From Paracyclopina nana (Eukaryota > Arthropoda > Copepoda > Cyclopoida > Cyclopettidae), in assembly GCA_019096065.1 (NCBI GenBank), contig JAGUCH010000001.1:16678001-16742000 (forward strand): a stretch of 64,000 nt of DNA, given 5' to 3'. How positions within the stretch are numbered: the stretch's first letter is position 1; each line of letters begins with the position of its first letter. The notes beneath the pieces were generated by a model, which made no database searches, was not told the DNA's origin, and saw nothing but the letters and a program-made list of their open reading frames with translations. Below, piece by piece: positions 36,182-47,947 of the stretch. A program made the translations under genes and the position numbers.

Positions 36182-39100
36182 ATGAAAGCCTCAAAAGTGC
36201 TGCTCGGCCTCAGCTTGGCCTTACTCCTTTTCAAGCATGGAGAAGGTTCGCCTGGCGGTGGAAGTCCCATGGGACAAGTGCTGTCAAACGTTGTACCAAA
36301 CACAGATACCACCAAGGCTGCGAAGTGTGAATGCCAAAACAGTCAAGTTTGCTTGACCGAAGAGTGTATTATGGCAGCCTCCACAATATTGTCCAGCATT
36401 GACACCAGCGTGGATCCTTGTGAGGACTTTTACCAATTTGCCTGCGGAGGCTGGATCAAAAAGTCCATTGTGGCTGACAGGTTCACTTTGGTGGACAAAC
36501 GCAACCAAAATTACGTCAGAAGGATTTTAGAAAGCCCCATCACACAGGCCGAGTCTTCAGCAGATACCAAGGCTAAAAACTTTTACAAGTCATGCCTGAA
36601 TGTGAGCTCAGAGCACGAAAAAGTGAATTTGGACAGCTTGCTGCAAATCATGGAGGCCATTGGAGGCTGGCACATCACAGGGCAGTTCAATGAAAATGTC
36701 CACTTTGATGAGAGGGTGCAAAGGCTCCATAATGTCTTGGGTGTCAATGTCTTCTTCACTTGGGGTGTGATTGAGCAGGAAGGCCAAAATAGGCTGGCCT
36801 TGATAGCTGGAGGCTGGAGTGATGCTCTCATCGTCGAGGATGGGGATAAGGACGAATATTTGAAGCTCATGTCCATGTATACTATGCTCTTGTCACAGGC
36901 AGAAGAGGAAACAGTGGCCATTGCTGTGGACATTCAAGAAGTTGGAGCAAATAACAATAATAATGCAAGCATGGATATATTCTACGAATATGAGGACACC
37001 ATCAACCAAACAAACCAAGAGCAGCCCAGAAGCTTACCATTGACTAATACCAAACAGCCTTCAGCCTCAATGGCAGCCTCAGCAAAAATGGTGGAAAAGA
37101 AAGCTGTAAACAGCAATGGGCAAGGATCAACGTTTGACGAGGCAGAAACGAGGTACGCTATTTAACTTCATCCCTGCAAAAGTTTCTTCCTCGGCAAATC
37201 TTCAACTATTCCTCTATGGCCAATTGCCGAACATTGCCAATACAAAGTTTACCGCTAGATGGCGCAATTCCAGTGTTCTTAAATTAAGCCTTAGGCCTGG
37301 TTCACCTGCGATATTATGATCAAAATATCGAGCAAAATTATATTGATACTTTCAAATATCAGGTACTTCCAATAACATTTTTTAGATTTTTTCTTCGGAT
37401 CCGGTCTTTTGGTACCAAAAGCCATCCTACAAGAGTATCTAAATTATCAGTTTCTCAGTATTTTGACAAAAAATCAGATATTATAAGCAGATGAACCATG
37501 CCTAAGTGAAAGTCAAGAGCAATTTTGATTGGCTAATCGAAAAATATTAGTTTCAACCAGATTGTTTTTGTCTATATTGGCACCGACAGTGGTCTCAGAA
37601 CGAGTCGAAAAAATTGGGACCGAGCGAGTTCCGTGTTCGAGCTGACTGAAATTGAAATTTGGCTCGTTTAAGCTAGTCTTGAGAAACTTTCAGCAAAAAA
37701 AAATTTAGTTCGCTGTAATTTTTTTTTCGAGGGAATTCCATGCTGGACGCTTATATAGTCCGAGCCAGGTTTTGCTTTCGAGTTTCAATGTCGAGTTCGG
37801 GCTCGATCCATCACTAGTTGCAAAAAAGCAGCGGGCGAGCGTTTTTAAAAGCCAGAACGTTTTGAAACGTTTCATGAAAGGAAAAATAGCTTCCTTCAAG
37901 CTTTGCTATGCTTACTCTTTTAAAAGTAAACTCCGTTTTTACCACCAGAATTCAGAACACATTGGAATTTCTGCTAAATTGTCGGAGTTTCGCCTAAAAG
38001 ACCTCCAACACTGAATTCTTCAGAATTTTGCGGTTAAGGTGCTTATTTTCCAGGCTAGCTCATAAACCTCAGCTATCCCGTATAGCATTCTATCGAACTT
38101 GCACAAGGCATGAGAAAAAAGGCCGTGAAGGTGCACTTGAAAAATATGAAATATTAAGCGAGCTTTTTCGTGATTTCTGTGAGGTGAACATGACACGCCT
38201 GCCGATGAAAAAAGCTGCAGCCTACCTTCGTTATCCGATGTCAGCCTGTTTTTTTTCTTTCACTTCACCACCGCAGTACAAGTTCACCAAGTTCCCCGCA
38301 GGATTTTAATTTAATTTTCCTGCGTGGCAAAGAAGCAATATTCACTGACCCACAAGAGATTTTTCAAGAACTGACATGAATTTCAGCAACTAAAACTGAA
38401 CGCTCATTTGCTGAGCTCAGCCTTAATTAGAGCTGGACCGATAAAATATGCAAGAACAGGAATTTTAAAATGCGGGCTGCAAAAAGTCTTTCCTAGCTTT
38501 TGGTGTCAACCCAGAGGGAAACTGCTCGTTTATCTTTCCTGCAAAATAGAGGTATTTTTGCATTTTTTCCCGAGTGCTAATGAAGTCCCACCAAGGCAAG
38601 GTATAAATAATTTGTCACCAAGTGGGAGAAAATGGAGCTGAAACAAGCTGAAAAAAAGTACAAAGAAGGACTTGTGAATTTAGCTGTCCACTTGATGTAT
38701 GAGAAATAATATGTAATAGTAGCTCAAAAGCCTTCTCTTAATTGTCCGCAGTTTCTCAGCTTCTTTGATGCCATTTTGAATTTAGACGCGCTCGTCCCAT
38801 GGGACTTTAAATTAGCCAGCCTTAAAAAAACAGAAGGGAGCAGAATGGCAATTTGTGCCTGGATTATGCTCAAGCCTAGCTTGAAGCAAAAACAGCCTTT
38901 GTTTGGTACGTGGCTGAGCATACTTAAGCACATTTGCTCTAGGTTCTTTCCTTCCTTTTCTGACCTTTTGGAGGAGAGGGCCAAAAGGGATGCAGCCCTG
39001 CTGGAAATCATCCAATTTGAGGAAGCCCTTGGAAACATCACTGAGAAGCCAGTGGACGGGTCCAACCTGGTGGCCTTCCAAATTTCTCAGTTGGACAAGG

Positions 39101-42100
39101 AGTTTGGTTTCCTCAATTGGACGGACTTCTTCTACAGCGCTTTCAAGGATGTGGACAATGGCTCTAATCTCACGCAGAATACTCAAGTTCTAATACAAGT
39201 GAGTAAATACGTATCTAAGCGCCCATCTGCTTAGCTAGCTGAAATTACATTTTCATCTGAATAACGTCATTTTCTTTTTGACGTAATTTTTTTTGTATAA
39301 CCTCATTTTCTAGTTTTTACTTAATTTTTCAAAATGTAACCTCATTTTCTAGTTTTTACTTTTCTATTTTACTTGATTTTCAAAAATAATGCCATTTACT
39401 TTTTTAATAATAACGTCGTTCAACGTAATTTTAATAACAACGTGATTTTCTTGTTGACGCAATTTATAATAAAAATGTCATTTGCTTTTCAACGTTTTTT
39501 ATAATAACCTCATTTTCTTTTTTACTTATTTATTAAAAATCATGTAATTATACTTTTTGACGTAGTTTTTAATTATAAAATCATCTTCTGTTTGACAGAA
39601 TTTTCAACAAAAACATCATTTTATGTTCTGACGTAGTTTTTCCCAAAAATGAGACAAATGAGACTTTGCCAGGCTGCCATAAAAAATGAGGGGAAATAGA
39701 ATATAGTTTTAAATGTCAATTACAGGAAGACTATGTGAGAGGCGTTCACAATTTAATAGAGGTCTACAGGGCCTCAGACAAACAAACCGTCCTTGAGAAC
39801 TACATAGTGTGGAGGGCAGTGGCCGCCTTCATCCCTGACCGGCATGCTGATGAGTTCAAGCGGCGCGAGAGCTGCTTGAAGCAAACCGAGGACATGTTTG
39901 CCCCCGCTGTGACCTCCATGTACATCAAGGCCAAGGGGGTGGACAAGTCGAGACTTGCTGCAGAGCAAGTCACCATGATGGTGAAGGCCATGCACTCAGC
40001 CTTCAAAGAGAACCTCAATTTCATCAAATGGATGAGCCCGGCCTCCGCAGAGGCCGCAAAGGCCAAGCTCGAACACATGGCGGACCTCATTGGTTATCCA
40101 GCCTTTGTGCTCAATGACACTTGGCTCGACTTGGGTAAATCTCAAAGGATATATTCAGCATTTTATGGGCCAAAAGATGCAGAAGCCATTTGACTCGTTC
40201 TTATTTTCTTACTGCAAGCGCCAAAAAGGCCATAAAAAAAGTAATTTTGTATCAGAGTTCAGTTTTTTCACCTCCCAATTAAAAATGGCTGTTTTCTCAG
40301 CTTGTCCTCTGGTAGCCCTGAAATGGCCATAGAAAAACAACAAAGTTACCGAGAATTTAACCAGATAGTGGCTATTTTCAAATTGAGTCAGAATATTTGA
40401 AAAATGATGATTTTTTCGATATTTTTCTTCTAGTTTACAAGGAACTGGATGTCAGTGCCGACCACTACCTCATGAATGTCGTGAAACACCGCAGCTTTGC
40501 TCGCAAGATGGAATTGCGCGACTTTTTCGAGTCTCCTGAGCGAGGAACTTGGAATGATTTCTCGCACATGGCCAACATTGCGACTGTCAATGCCTACTAC
40601 AATCAAGCTACCAATACAATGGTGGTGCCAATTGGGATGTTGCAGCCTCCACTCTTTTGGTCCAGTCCCAAGTCATTGACTTTTGGCGCTTTTGGCATCG
40701 TTGTGGGTAATTATAATTTTTAATTAAAATAAAAAAAATAATTATAATTCATTCGGTTTCATGGAAAAGTGCACACCTAATTTAAAGTATTTTTTTGCTT
40801 GCTGTCAAAATAGAGCTTTTATTTAATGAGAAACATTTTTGGCAATTTGGCATTCAGCTCTCTGAAATGAAGTGAAGTTGTTTTTCTGGCCTCAGGATTT
40901 TTTGCAAGAATCCTGACATTGAGTGTGCACTAGACCTTTTGGGCCTTTCTAATATGAAAATACTTACCAAGGTCTTTTTAGTGCTCCATTTGAGATTTAT
41001 GACCCAATATCAGGGAGCTGATGGCAGATATTACTTTCCTTTCTTTTCTGCCAGGTTATAGCTTGTTCTCATAAAACTCAGTAAGGCAGGCGGTAAGCAA
41101 AGCAAGGCACTTTGGAAGCTAATATCTCAGTAAGTATTGAGCCGATTGGAACCAAAATTGGAGGAATTCATCAGGGCATGTCAAAGAATGTTCATGCAAA
41201 ATTTCATCCGGATCGGAGGTCTCTAAGGAGGTGGCTGATTTTTCTCCTTTGCTTAACTGATTTGCCTCACTTTCAGTATGGCGGTCTCAGCATCCTCCAA
41301 TCCGGATGAAAATTGGCATGAAGATTCTTCAATACGTCCTTATGAATTCCTCCAAATTTGGTTCCAATCGGACGAGTAGATGCTGAGATATAAGCGCGCA
41401 AAGTGCCTTGCTTACCTTATAGAAATGTTTATGAGAACAAGCTTATATATACACTATTATTAGTTTTATCCACGTATACTATTGTAGCATATCCTTTGCA
41501 AAACTGCATTTACATTCCTATGTGGGGGGAAAAGGATTACTGACAGCTTTCAGCCAACGAATTTGCCTTTTTTCTGCATAAAGTGGTATAATGCCAGCCA
41601 CATGCATATCTGGGCATTCATTTGTCATGGCATCTTTTGGCATTGTGTTACTATACAGTCTGAATACGTCATCTCACTCAGAAACTAAGAAAGTTGAGTT
41701 AGTGAGGACAGCAAAACTTTCCCCTTTCCTTCTGAGCCTTTCACTGTATTCATGTTGGTGCTCTTCTCCAAATAGGAATTCTATTTGGACATTTTTGAAG
41801 CATAGAAATCCTGTTTTCCAAACTTTTCAGCATTTTCTCTTCCATAACACGTCAAGACTTGACTTCATAGCCCTTGAAAAAATGGTGACTTTGCTCTTTT
41901 TCTCAGCTGTTTACTTTGAGGAATTTTTCAGAGAAATAATAATGCATTAGATGAAAAATAATAGAACAAGTTGTCAATTGCATTTATAGCATACTAAAGA
42001 AGGCTAGAGCAAACTTGGCCAAAAGTTTTTATTTTTGTCAACAAGGCTTTTCTTCTTCAACCTTCTAGACCAGCAAACGTTATTGAAAATGGCACAAATT

Positions 42101-44148
42101 ACTTACACTCCTCCTCCTCCCAAATTGGAATTTTCCAGCAGAAATGCATTTTCACATTTGCAGAAAGTTTACTCCCAAATTGCAGTGAAAAAAGGGGCTT
42201 GCAATCCATTTTCATTAGCTGACAACAACTGCATGTTTTTGCAGTCTTGGCTGTCTGTAGCATTAAGTTGCAGCTTATTTTTCAAAAGGGCAACCATCAT
42301 CTCTGTACATGTGGGCAGCAGGAGCAAGCTGAGGAATTCTTTTCTGATGCCTCGATATGCAAATGGAATTCCTACCTCTTTTCAAATGCTCAGCTAGATT
42401 TATGGTCAACAGGGCAGTGATGGGGCCAATTTCAAAATTCACACTTGGGGGAATTTTGACTTCAGAATTCATTTCATCACATGAAATGTGCAAAAAGAAT
42501 TCGGAAACTTAATTGCGCTGATGAATTTGTTCTTTAAAAAACTTTGGTGCACAATTTCAATTCTCTTCAAAACTAAATGTCTACATGAAAATTAAAACTG
42601 AAACCTTTTTATAGATGTTAAAAGATTTTACCTATAAAAAGAACGTTGAAAAGCCCAGGGCAAAAAATACAAAATATGTATATTTTTTAATTTTCAAATA
42701 TAGATGAGTGCAAGTAAAAAAATGCATTGTGACCCTGTGTGCATATCAGTGATGCTGAGACGCCAATCTGTCCCGGAAACGCGTTATTCAGAGCGCCCAA
42801 ATCTAAATCTTGATTAAAAAACAACATTCGAAATTTGACGCTCGTTTTAATATTTTTTTGAGGGCAAAAAGCGCTTCATGTAGATATGATGCACTTTGTC
42901 AAGCTTTTTGCGCATTACATGTATGTTAAGATGCATTTTTGGGAGAGGAAAATGGCGCATATTTGTTGAGGCAGCCATATGTGCAAGTCATTGTTTCTTT
43001 TCCTAAATGAAGGCATCATAAGTGAGGATTCTCTTCATTGCTCAGAAAAAGGGAACTTTGACAAAAAAAAGTTTTTTAAGGGGAAAGCTAACTTTTTCGA
43101 GGGCCTCTTTGGCTGACCTAGGTTGTAGCACTTTTCTAAGATAAAGAGTGTAGTTGATTTACTCTTTGAAAATCAAGGGTAATTCATACAGCGAATGGCA
43201 TGCCTTCTTTATCCTCCCATTCAATCAGACTGGCTACTAATGGAATTTGTGTCTGCTGCTGGCTTTGTCTGATGCATTTATGCCTTATAGAAATTGGCAC
43301 TCACTTGCACCAGTTCGACAATTTGATAATCTGATTGCAATTGGAAGCCAAATAGACGCATAAAGCAGAATTTGACCTTAACCCTTTTTCTCTCAGCCAG
43401 CACAATTTTAAGGGGAGAAGATCTGTGCAGTAAAACGTGTTTTATCCAAGTTTTTATTTTTGCCAGAATCGTGACCAAACTGCAAGTGAAGAAAGCTTGC
43501 AGAAACTTTGCAAAAAGTCTCTTTTTTCTATCCATTTAGAAGTGCTTAGCGTAATAGGGGGCCGCAGTGATTAGCTCGCCAACGAACGCCCAAAAACACA
43601 GATTGGTCAATTTCTGAAAACTGCTTACTTTGCTTGCAGCACACGAAATCACGCATGCTTTTGACGAAGTTGGCATCACTTATGATGCCCAAGGCCATTT
43701 CAAGCCCCTCTACGACAACGACACAATTGCGGCCTTTCTCAACGCCTCTGACTGCATTCGCAATCAATATTCCGAGTTCACCATGGATGGCGTCAGTGTG
43801 GATGGCAACATTACTCTAGGCGAAAACATTGCAGACCATGGTGGCCTCAAGATTGCAGAGATTGCCTATGACAACTGGCTGAAAATGAACAATGGCACCG
43901 ATGCCAAGCTTCCTGCCCTTGAGGGCTTCACGCCTTCTCAGCTCTTTTACTTGGGCTATGCTCTGCCCTGGTGTGCTCTCAACACTGAGGCCATGTTCAA
44001 GAACCATGTGATGAAAGATGAGCATGCCCCAGACAAATTCAGGGTCCAAGGTCCCTTGTCGAACAGTCAGAGGTTTTCGCAAACTTGGCAATGCTCCCCA
44101 TCGTCTTCCATGAACCCACCAGAGAAATGCCACATTTGGGGCAACTGA
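36182..44148 (+). CDS. Secreted M13 family (neprilysin-like) zinc metallopeptidase
   Basis: Five exons with compatible phases: 36182-37152, 38943-39198, 39726-40134, 40434-40706, 43640-44148 (805 residues; family usually 700-780). The N-terminus is a cleavable-looking signal peptide (MKASKVLLGLSLALLLFKHG) rather than a type II anchor, suggesting secretion. The M13 N-domain starts with C-x-x-x-x-C and VDPCEDFYQFACGGW. The substrate-binding NAYY is at 598-601, the zinc motif HEITH at 638-642 (catalytic Glu639), the third ligand Glu698 in ENIADHGG with Asp702, and the Cys-x-x-W type end is CHIWG. The HEITH motif is split from the preceding strand by a phase-1 intron at the codon just before it. 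Oddities: an ~80-residue Asn/Ser/Gln-rich insert (about 240-323) and no WW pair after the zinc motif. It probably cleaves extracellular peptides. The exon 2 start could instead be a later AG in the same frame. Confidence 0.93.
37294..37502. mobile_element. Short TA-flanked MITE in intron 1 of the M13 gene
   Basis: The ends GGCCTGGTTCACCTGC and GCAGATGAACCATGCC are inverted repeats with two mismatches, flanked by TA at 37292-37293 and 37503-37504. The next blocks (ATATTATGA; CAAAATAT/ATATTTTG-like) extend the symmetry. The element is 209 bp and non-coding. Confidence 0.7.
39260..39650. repeat. Degenerate ~35-45-bp tandem repeat filling intron 2 of the M13 gene
   Basis: About ten variable copies of a unit resembling ATAACGTCATTTTCTTTTTG followed by ACGTAATTTTTA run through most of the intron between exons 2 and 3. 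Two adjacent copies share CCTCATTTTCTAGTTTTTAC exactly. The plus strand is T-rich. Confidence 0.65.
41061..41443. mobile_element. Long-arm foldback element in intron 4 of the M13 gene
   Basis: Arms of about 165 bp (41061-41225 and 41280-41443) are inverted copies with roughly 80 percent or better identity, starting GCTTGTTCTCATAAA and including CCGATTGGAACCAAA and GGAGGAATTCAT. Only about 50 bp separates them, so the intron can form a long hairpin. TA-rich flanks permit a TA target duplication. Confidence 0.8.
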
Positions 44149-44402
44149 AACGAACCAAATGGGGCATCATTATTGGCCCCTTTACCCATTATGATTTATT
44201 ATGTCTTCATCGTTTGATTGTGCATGTTAATTGATGCCGAATAGATATTTTGGATGGCATATGTTTTTGGCTCGCCCCATTACTGTGCTGCACTTTCATC
44301 TTTTTAGCAAGAAATAGTTGTGAGCTTGCCAGTAAAATGGGCAATTTATTAGTATTCCAGCTAGGGATATACGTGTGCTTACATATAGAGAGAGCCTCTA
44401 TA

Positions 44403-45437
44403 TGGGAATACTGTAAAAAGTCCGCAATGTCAAAAGTCCTGATATATAAAATCCTCATGTAAAAAGTCCTGATATATGAAGTCCTAATGTAAAAAGTCCT
44501 GATGTAAAAAATTACGCTCTGCAAAGACTATTCTTTTTACAAATATCAATAATTGTTTGATAAAATATTAAGGCATGTATTTCATGTATGAAACAAAATT
44601 ACGGACACTGCTTTTATTGAGTAATGTTTGACTTATCTAAAGATCTCCATCGACTTACGTCAAGACCAGAAAGGTGAATCGATGGGTCAAAGTAATCTTA
44701 GATTGGCCACTGTTTGTTTACTATTATTAACTAATTTGATTAAGAAAAAGTAAAAGTTGGCCACTAAAATTCTATCATAATTGCCGGTAAAAAAGTTTTT
44801 GATATCTGCCATGGTTTCGAAGTAACTGCACTATGCTAAATAACAACCTTTTCTCATCTTCGACATGATTGTAATATTATAAGTATAGTGTAACTTAAGA
44901 ATTAAGTCCAAATTCAATATTTTGTATAAAATATATTATGTTCATTTTCCAATTTCAGAGGGGGTAAATAAAGCGCATTTTTTCTCTTCCTTGCAAAATG
45001 AGAGCGCTAGCGGTTTTTTAAATTTGTATGTTATGGGAAGCTACAACAGGGGATTTTATGGTTTACACCATTGGAACCCCCTAATCAACGGCTTTCAGAA
45101 AATGTAAAATAAATTGTTTACATATATAAATAGATATTCCCCATTCTACATAGGAATGCGCGCACGCGCTTGCTGAGAAATTAGTAATTAAGAGAAATTA
45201 CAAATTGACTCTTTCTGGTCTTGCCATTTGGCGATGGAGATCTTTAGACTTATCATTGCAAGAGTCCTCTCTATTTTTATTTTTGTAAAATTGGGACTTA
45301 TGACATCCTTTGTTCACATAAAAGGACTTTTGATATCTGGTCTTTATATGAGCGGACTTTTAGTATTTGGACTTTTTGCATCCGGACTTTTTTTATCTGG
45401 ACATTTCACATCGCGGACTTTTTACAGTACATCCCTC
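44403..45437. mobile_element. TA-flanked element with tandem AAAAAGTCC repeats in its arms
   Basis: The left arm (44403-44520) holds TACTGTAAAAAGTCCGC followed by tandem ~16-bp units of AAAAAGTCCTGATGT type. The right arm (about 45290-45437) is their inverted counterpart, with GGACTTTTTGCATCC-type units. TA lies outside each end (44401-44402, 45438-45439). The ~770-bp centre shows no coding frame. It lies just downstream of the M13 gene. Confidence 0.75.
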
Positions 45438-45590
45438 TATATATGTGCAGTATAGTAGTAGGGTTATTAGTCTCGCTTGAGAGAAAAGTTGCATTCTTTC
45501 CATTTCCCATATCTACTACAGCATGGTGCATTAGCAGTAAATAACATTTTTTCTAGGCATTTTATTCTTGAATACAGCAGCTAGTAAGTA

Positions 45591-45875
45591 CCCAACCAGA
45601 AATTCTGGGCCCTCATACGGCAAAAAAACCCTCAGTGAAACTTATACGTTTTATCAACATTGAGTTCAAGTCGTTATGTAACACTAACTGCCTTGACACC
45701 TTGGTAAAATCGAAAATACAAATTTTCCGTGTCACATTCGATTTTTCTCAATTTTTTTTCATAGGTGGTACGGAAGTTAATGTTACATAACGACATAAAC
45801 TCAACATGGGTAAAACGAAGGAGTGATAACCCGTTACAATAACTTTCAGAAAACTTGGGAAAATTTCTGGTTGGG
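45591..45875. mobile_element. TA-flanked palindromic MITE
   Basis: The ends CCCAACCAGAAATT and AATTTCTGGTTGGG are exact inverted repeats with TA on both sides (45589-45590, 45876-45877). Inner arms share GTCGTTATGTAAC with its complement. The element is 285 bp, non-coding, with a T-rich hinge. Confidence 0.85.
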
Positions 45876-46473
45876 TAAATATGCTTTTCAAGCTCTCAGC
45901 TCCAAATGCTACGATTGATCATTATTAATTTTGTCACATCTGGCCGTGTCGTTTGCCCATATGCTACCACGTAGTAGCCTAACCAAGAGAATGATGGTAT
46001 ATGTATCATGGTATCCTACAGCATATAGTAGAGCCATAATTTGCAACTTTGATCTCAAAGGCTCTGCAGAGATCAAACGCTGCGAGCAACTAGAATATGC
46101 TATATAGAGAAGCCTGGCAATCATTTGAGCGAAGAGGTATATCCTATAGTAGTATAACCAATTTTTGGTCTATCGCATGCACAACCTTCGTATATACGTA
46201 GGGATATCAAAAAGTTACATAATGGTGTACCATGTGCTACATGCTAGTAGATTTAATTAAGGTCCTTTAAGAATCAATGTAGTATGGAAAGCAATAAGCT
46301 CGCAGACTCCCCAATGGCAATTACATTTGAAAGCCACTCAGAATACCAGAGTGGTCAAGGAGAGAGGCCAAGAAACAAGGCCATTTTGTTGGCCTTTGAT
46401 CTCCTGCCAGATTCATTATCAAGCTATCTCAGCCCAAAAAGGAGCAACTCGACTTTCACAACATCCAAGAATG

Positions 46474-46479
46474 TTTATT
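46474..46479 (-). terminator. Polyadenylation signal of the cuticle gene
   Basis: Minus-strand AATAAA lies 45 nt beyond the cuticle protein stop codon. Confidence 0.6.
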
Positions 46480-46523
46480 AAACCAGTTAAATAAATAAAT
46501 ATCAGTTTCTTCGAGATTTACGT

Positions 46524-47069
46524 TTAACCGAAGGGGTTGAACCTGACGGGTCCGTACTCCCTCTTGGGGTAAGCTGGGGCAGGTGCGGGTGCATAGGTGG
46601 GAGCAGGTGCAGGTGCATAGGTTGGGGCAGGAGCAGGGGCATAGGTGACTGGAGCGGGGGCAGGTGCGTAAGTGGGGGCAGGTGCGGGGGCATAGGTCAC
46701 CACAGGAGCGGGGGCCGGTGCGTAGGTGGGGGGAGCGGGCTTGTAGGCAGGTGCGGGCTTGTAAGCATCATATTTGGCCTCTCCCTCGTAGGTCACATCA
46801 GCAATGAAGCCTGAGTCACCCTCAACCCTGTAAACAACCCTCTGAATGCGACCATCGGGAAGGGCAACGGTGTATTCGCCATGGGTTTGGTACCCATCGC
46901 GCTCCTCTTGTTGGTTGAACTTTTGGGCATCATATCCTTGCCCATTGTTGTCCACATTGTAGCCAAAGTTGTAGAGAGGTGCAGCATCAGGGTACTCAGG
47001 TGCGTAGGCAGGTGCATTGTCAGCAGCAGCAAGGGCTGAGAGAGCAAGCAGGGCAATGAAGGACTTCAT
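46524..47069 (-). CDS. R&R-type chitin-binding cuticle protein
   Basis: A single-exon gene of 181 residues. The start at 47069 is chosen because it opens a signal peptide (MKSFIALLALSALAAADNAP); an upstream in-frame extension would bury it and the mapped TATA/initiator leave little room for it. The chitin-binding R&R domain spans about residues 33-100: YNFGYNVDN, then DGYQTHGEYTVALPDGR, then VVYRVEGDSGF and YEGEA, the crustacean style of the motif. The C-terminal third is a run of TYAPAPAP units ending in an aromatic/basic tail. The product would be secreted by epidermis and bind chitin in the exoskeleton. The Pro/Ala repeat probably evolves by unit gain and loss. Confidence 0.93.
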   Translation of the reverse strand: MKSFIALLALSALAAADNAPAYAPEYPDAAPLYNFGYNVDNNGQGYDAQKFNQQEERDGYQTHGEYTVALPDGRIQRVVYRVEGDSGFIADVTYEGEAKYDAYKPAPAYKPAPPTYAPAPAPVVTYAPAPAPTYAPAPAPVTYAPAPAPTYAPAPAPTYAPAPAPAYPKREYGPVRFNPFG

Positions 47070-47130
47070 TTTTTTTGGAGGTGCAGGTGCTTTTTGCAGG
47101 TGCAATGGATTGGATGAGCTCTCAATTGGA

Positions 47131-47167
47131 ACTGATGCTGGTGTCAACACTGGGATTGACTTTTATA
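47131..47167 (-). promoter_or_regulatory. TATA box and initiator of the cuticle gene
   Basis: On the minus strand TATAAAA is at 47167-47161 and TCAGT, the arthropod initiator, at 47135-47131, about 30 nt downstream. This places the start near 47133 and gives a 5' UTR of about 64 nt. Confidence 0.75.
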
Positions 47168-47947
47168 GGCAACAAGAGTGTAGGAGAATTGCGTCACTTT
47201 GAGGCTTCGCGTGTACGCGCGTAAAACGCATTCTTTTTTAGTATATGGGGCTAGGCGGAATTGACCTTCCAGTGCAGCAAGTTGGTTGATGCATCAAGAC
47301 GCGTTTCTCTGCTTGAAGAGTTCTTCCTCCATTACCAAACATTGGATACATCACCCTGCTGGTGGAATGGAACTAATTTTTCTTCCTGACAACCACTGGC
47401 CTAAACTGGACTTTTTCATTATTTTTGTGGGGAAAAACAGTTGGAGTTTCTTGGGAAAAGCATTTCTTTTTGGGCTTGAAAAAACTTTTCCCATCAAAAG
47501 ATGGATGCATGATAGCTCTCAAGATAACTTTAAAAAGTTCCAGAGTAGTTTAAATTTTGGCGCCTTTTTGAAGGAGTAAACAAAGCCTGAGTGGCTTAGC
47601 ATGTTTTTCACTTAATTCGCAGAATTAAGTTTCTTCTTCAGAGAAGAATGTATAATAATCTAGGGGCTGGAAGAAGACACAGCAAACTTTTTTCCATCAT
47701 CCTTTGTGGCCTGTGAGAGGAGGAGTAGCTCAGAAACAAGGGCTTACAAAAGTAATCCCAACTTTCAAAGGAGATCACGCAAGTTTAATCAAGCCAGAGA
47801 CCATAGAAGCTGCAATAGACTTAGCAGGAAATGCTCGTAAAAACCCAAAAATATATTAAACACATTTATCATTTGGGAATCTATTAACATTTTCCTAAAT
47901 TAGAAGTTTAAATTGACACAATTAAGTGTAAGTATAGGTACATACTA

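Noticed and set aside
38961-39198. Later acceptor for M13 exon 2 (AG just before GGCCAAAAGG)
   Set aside because: It is phase-compatible, but the acceptor ending 38942 has the better consensus and keeps a helix-like lead-in; not excluded.
41591-42397. Two ~120-codon plus-strand frames in the last M13 intron
   Set aside because: Composition is non-coding, and the peptidase reads directly from exon 4 to HEITH without them.
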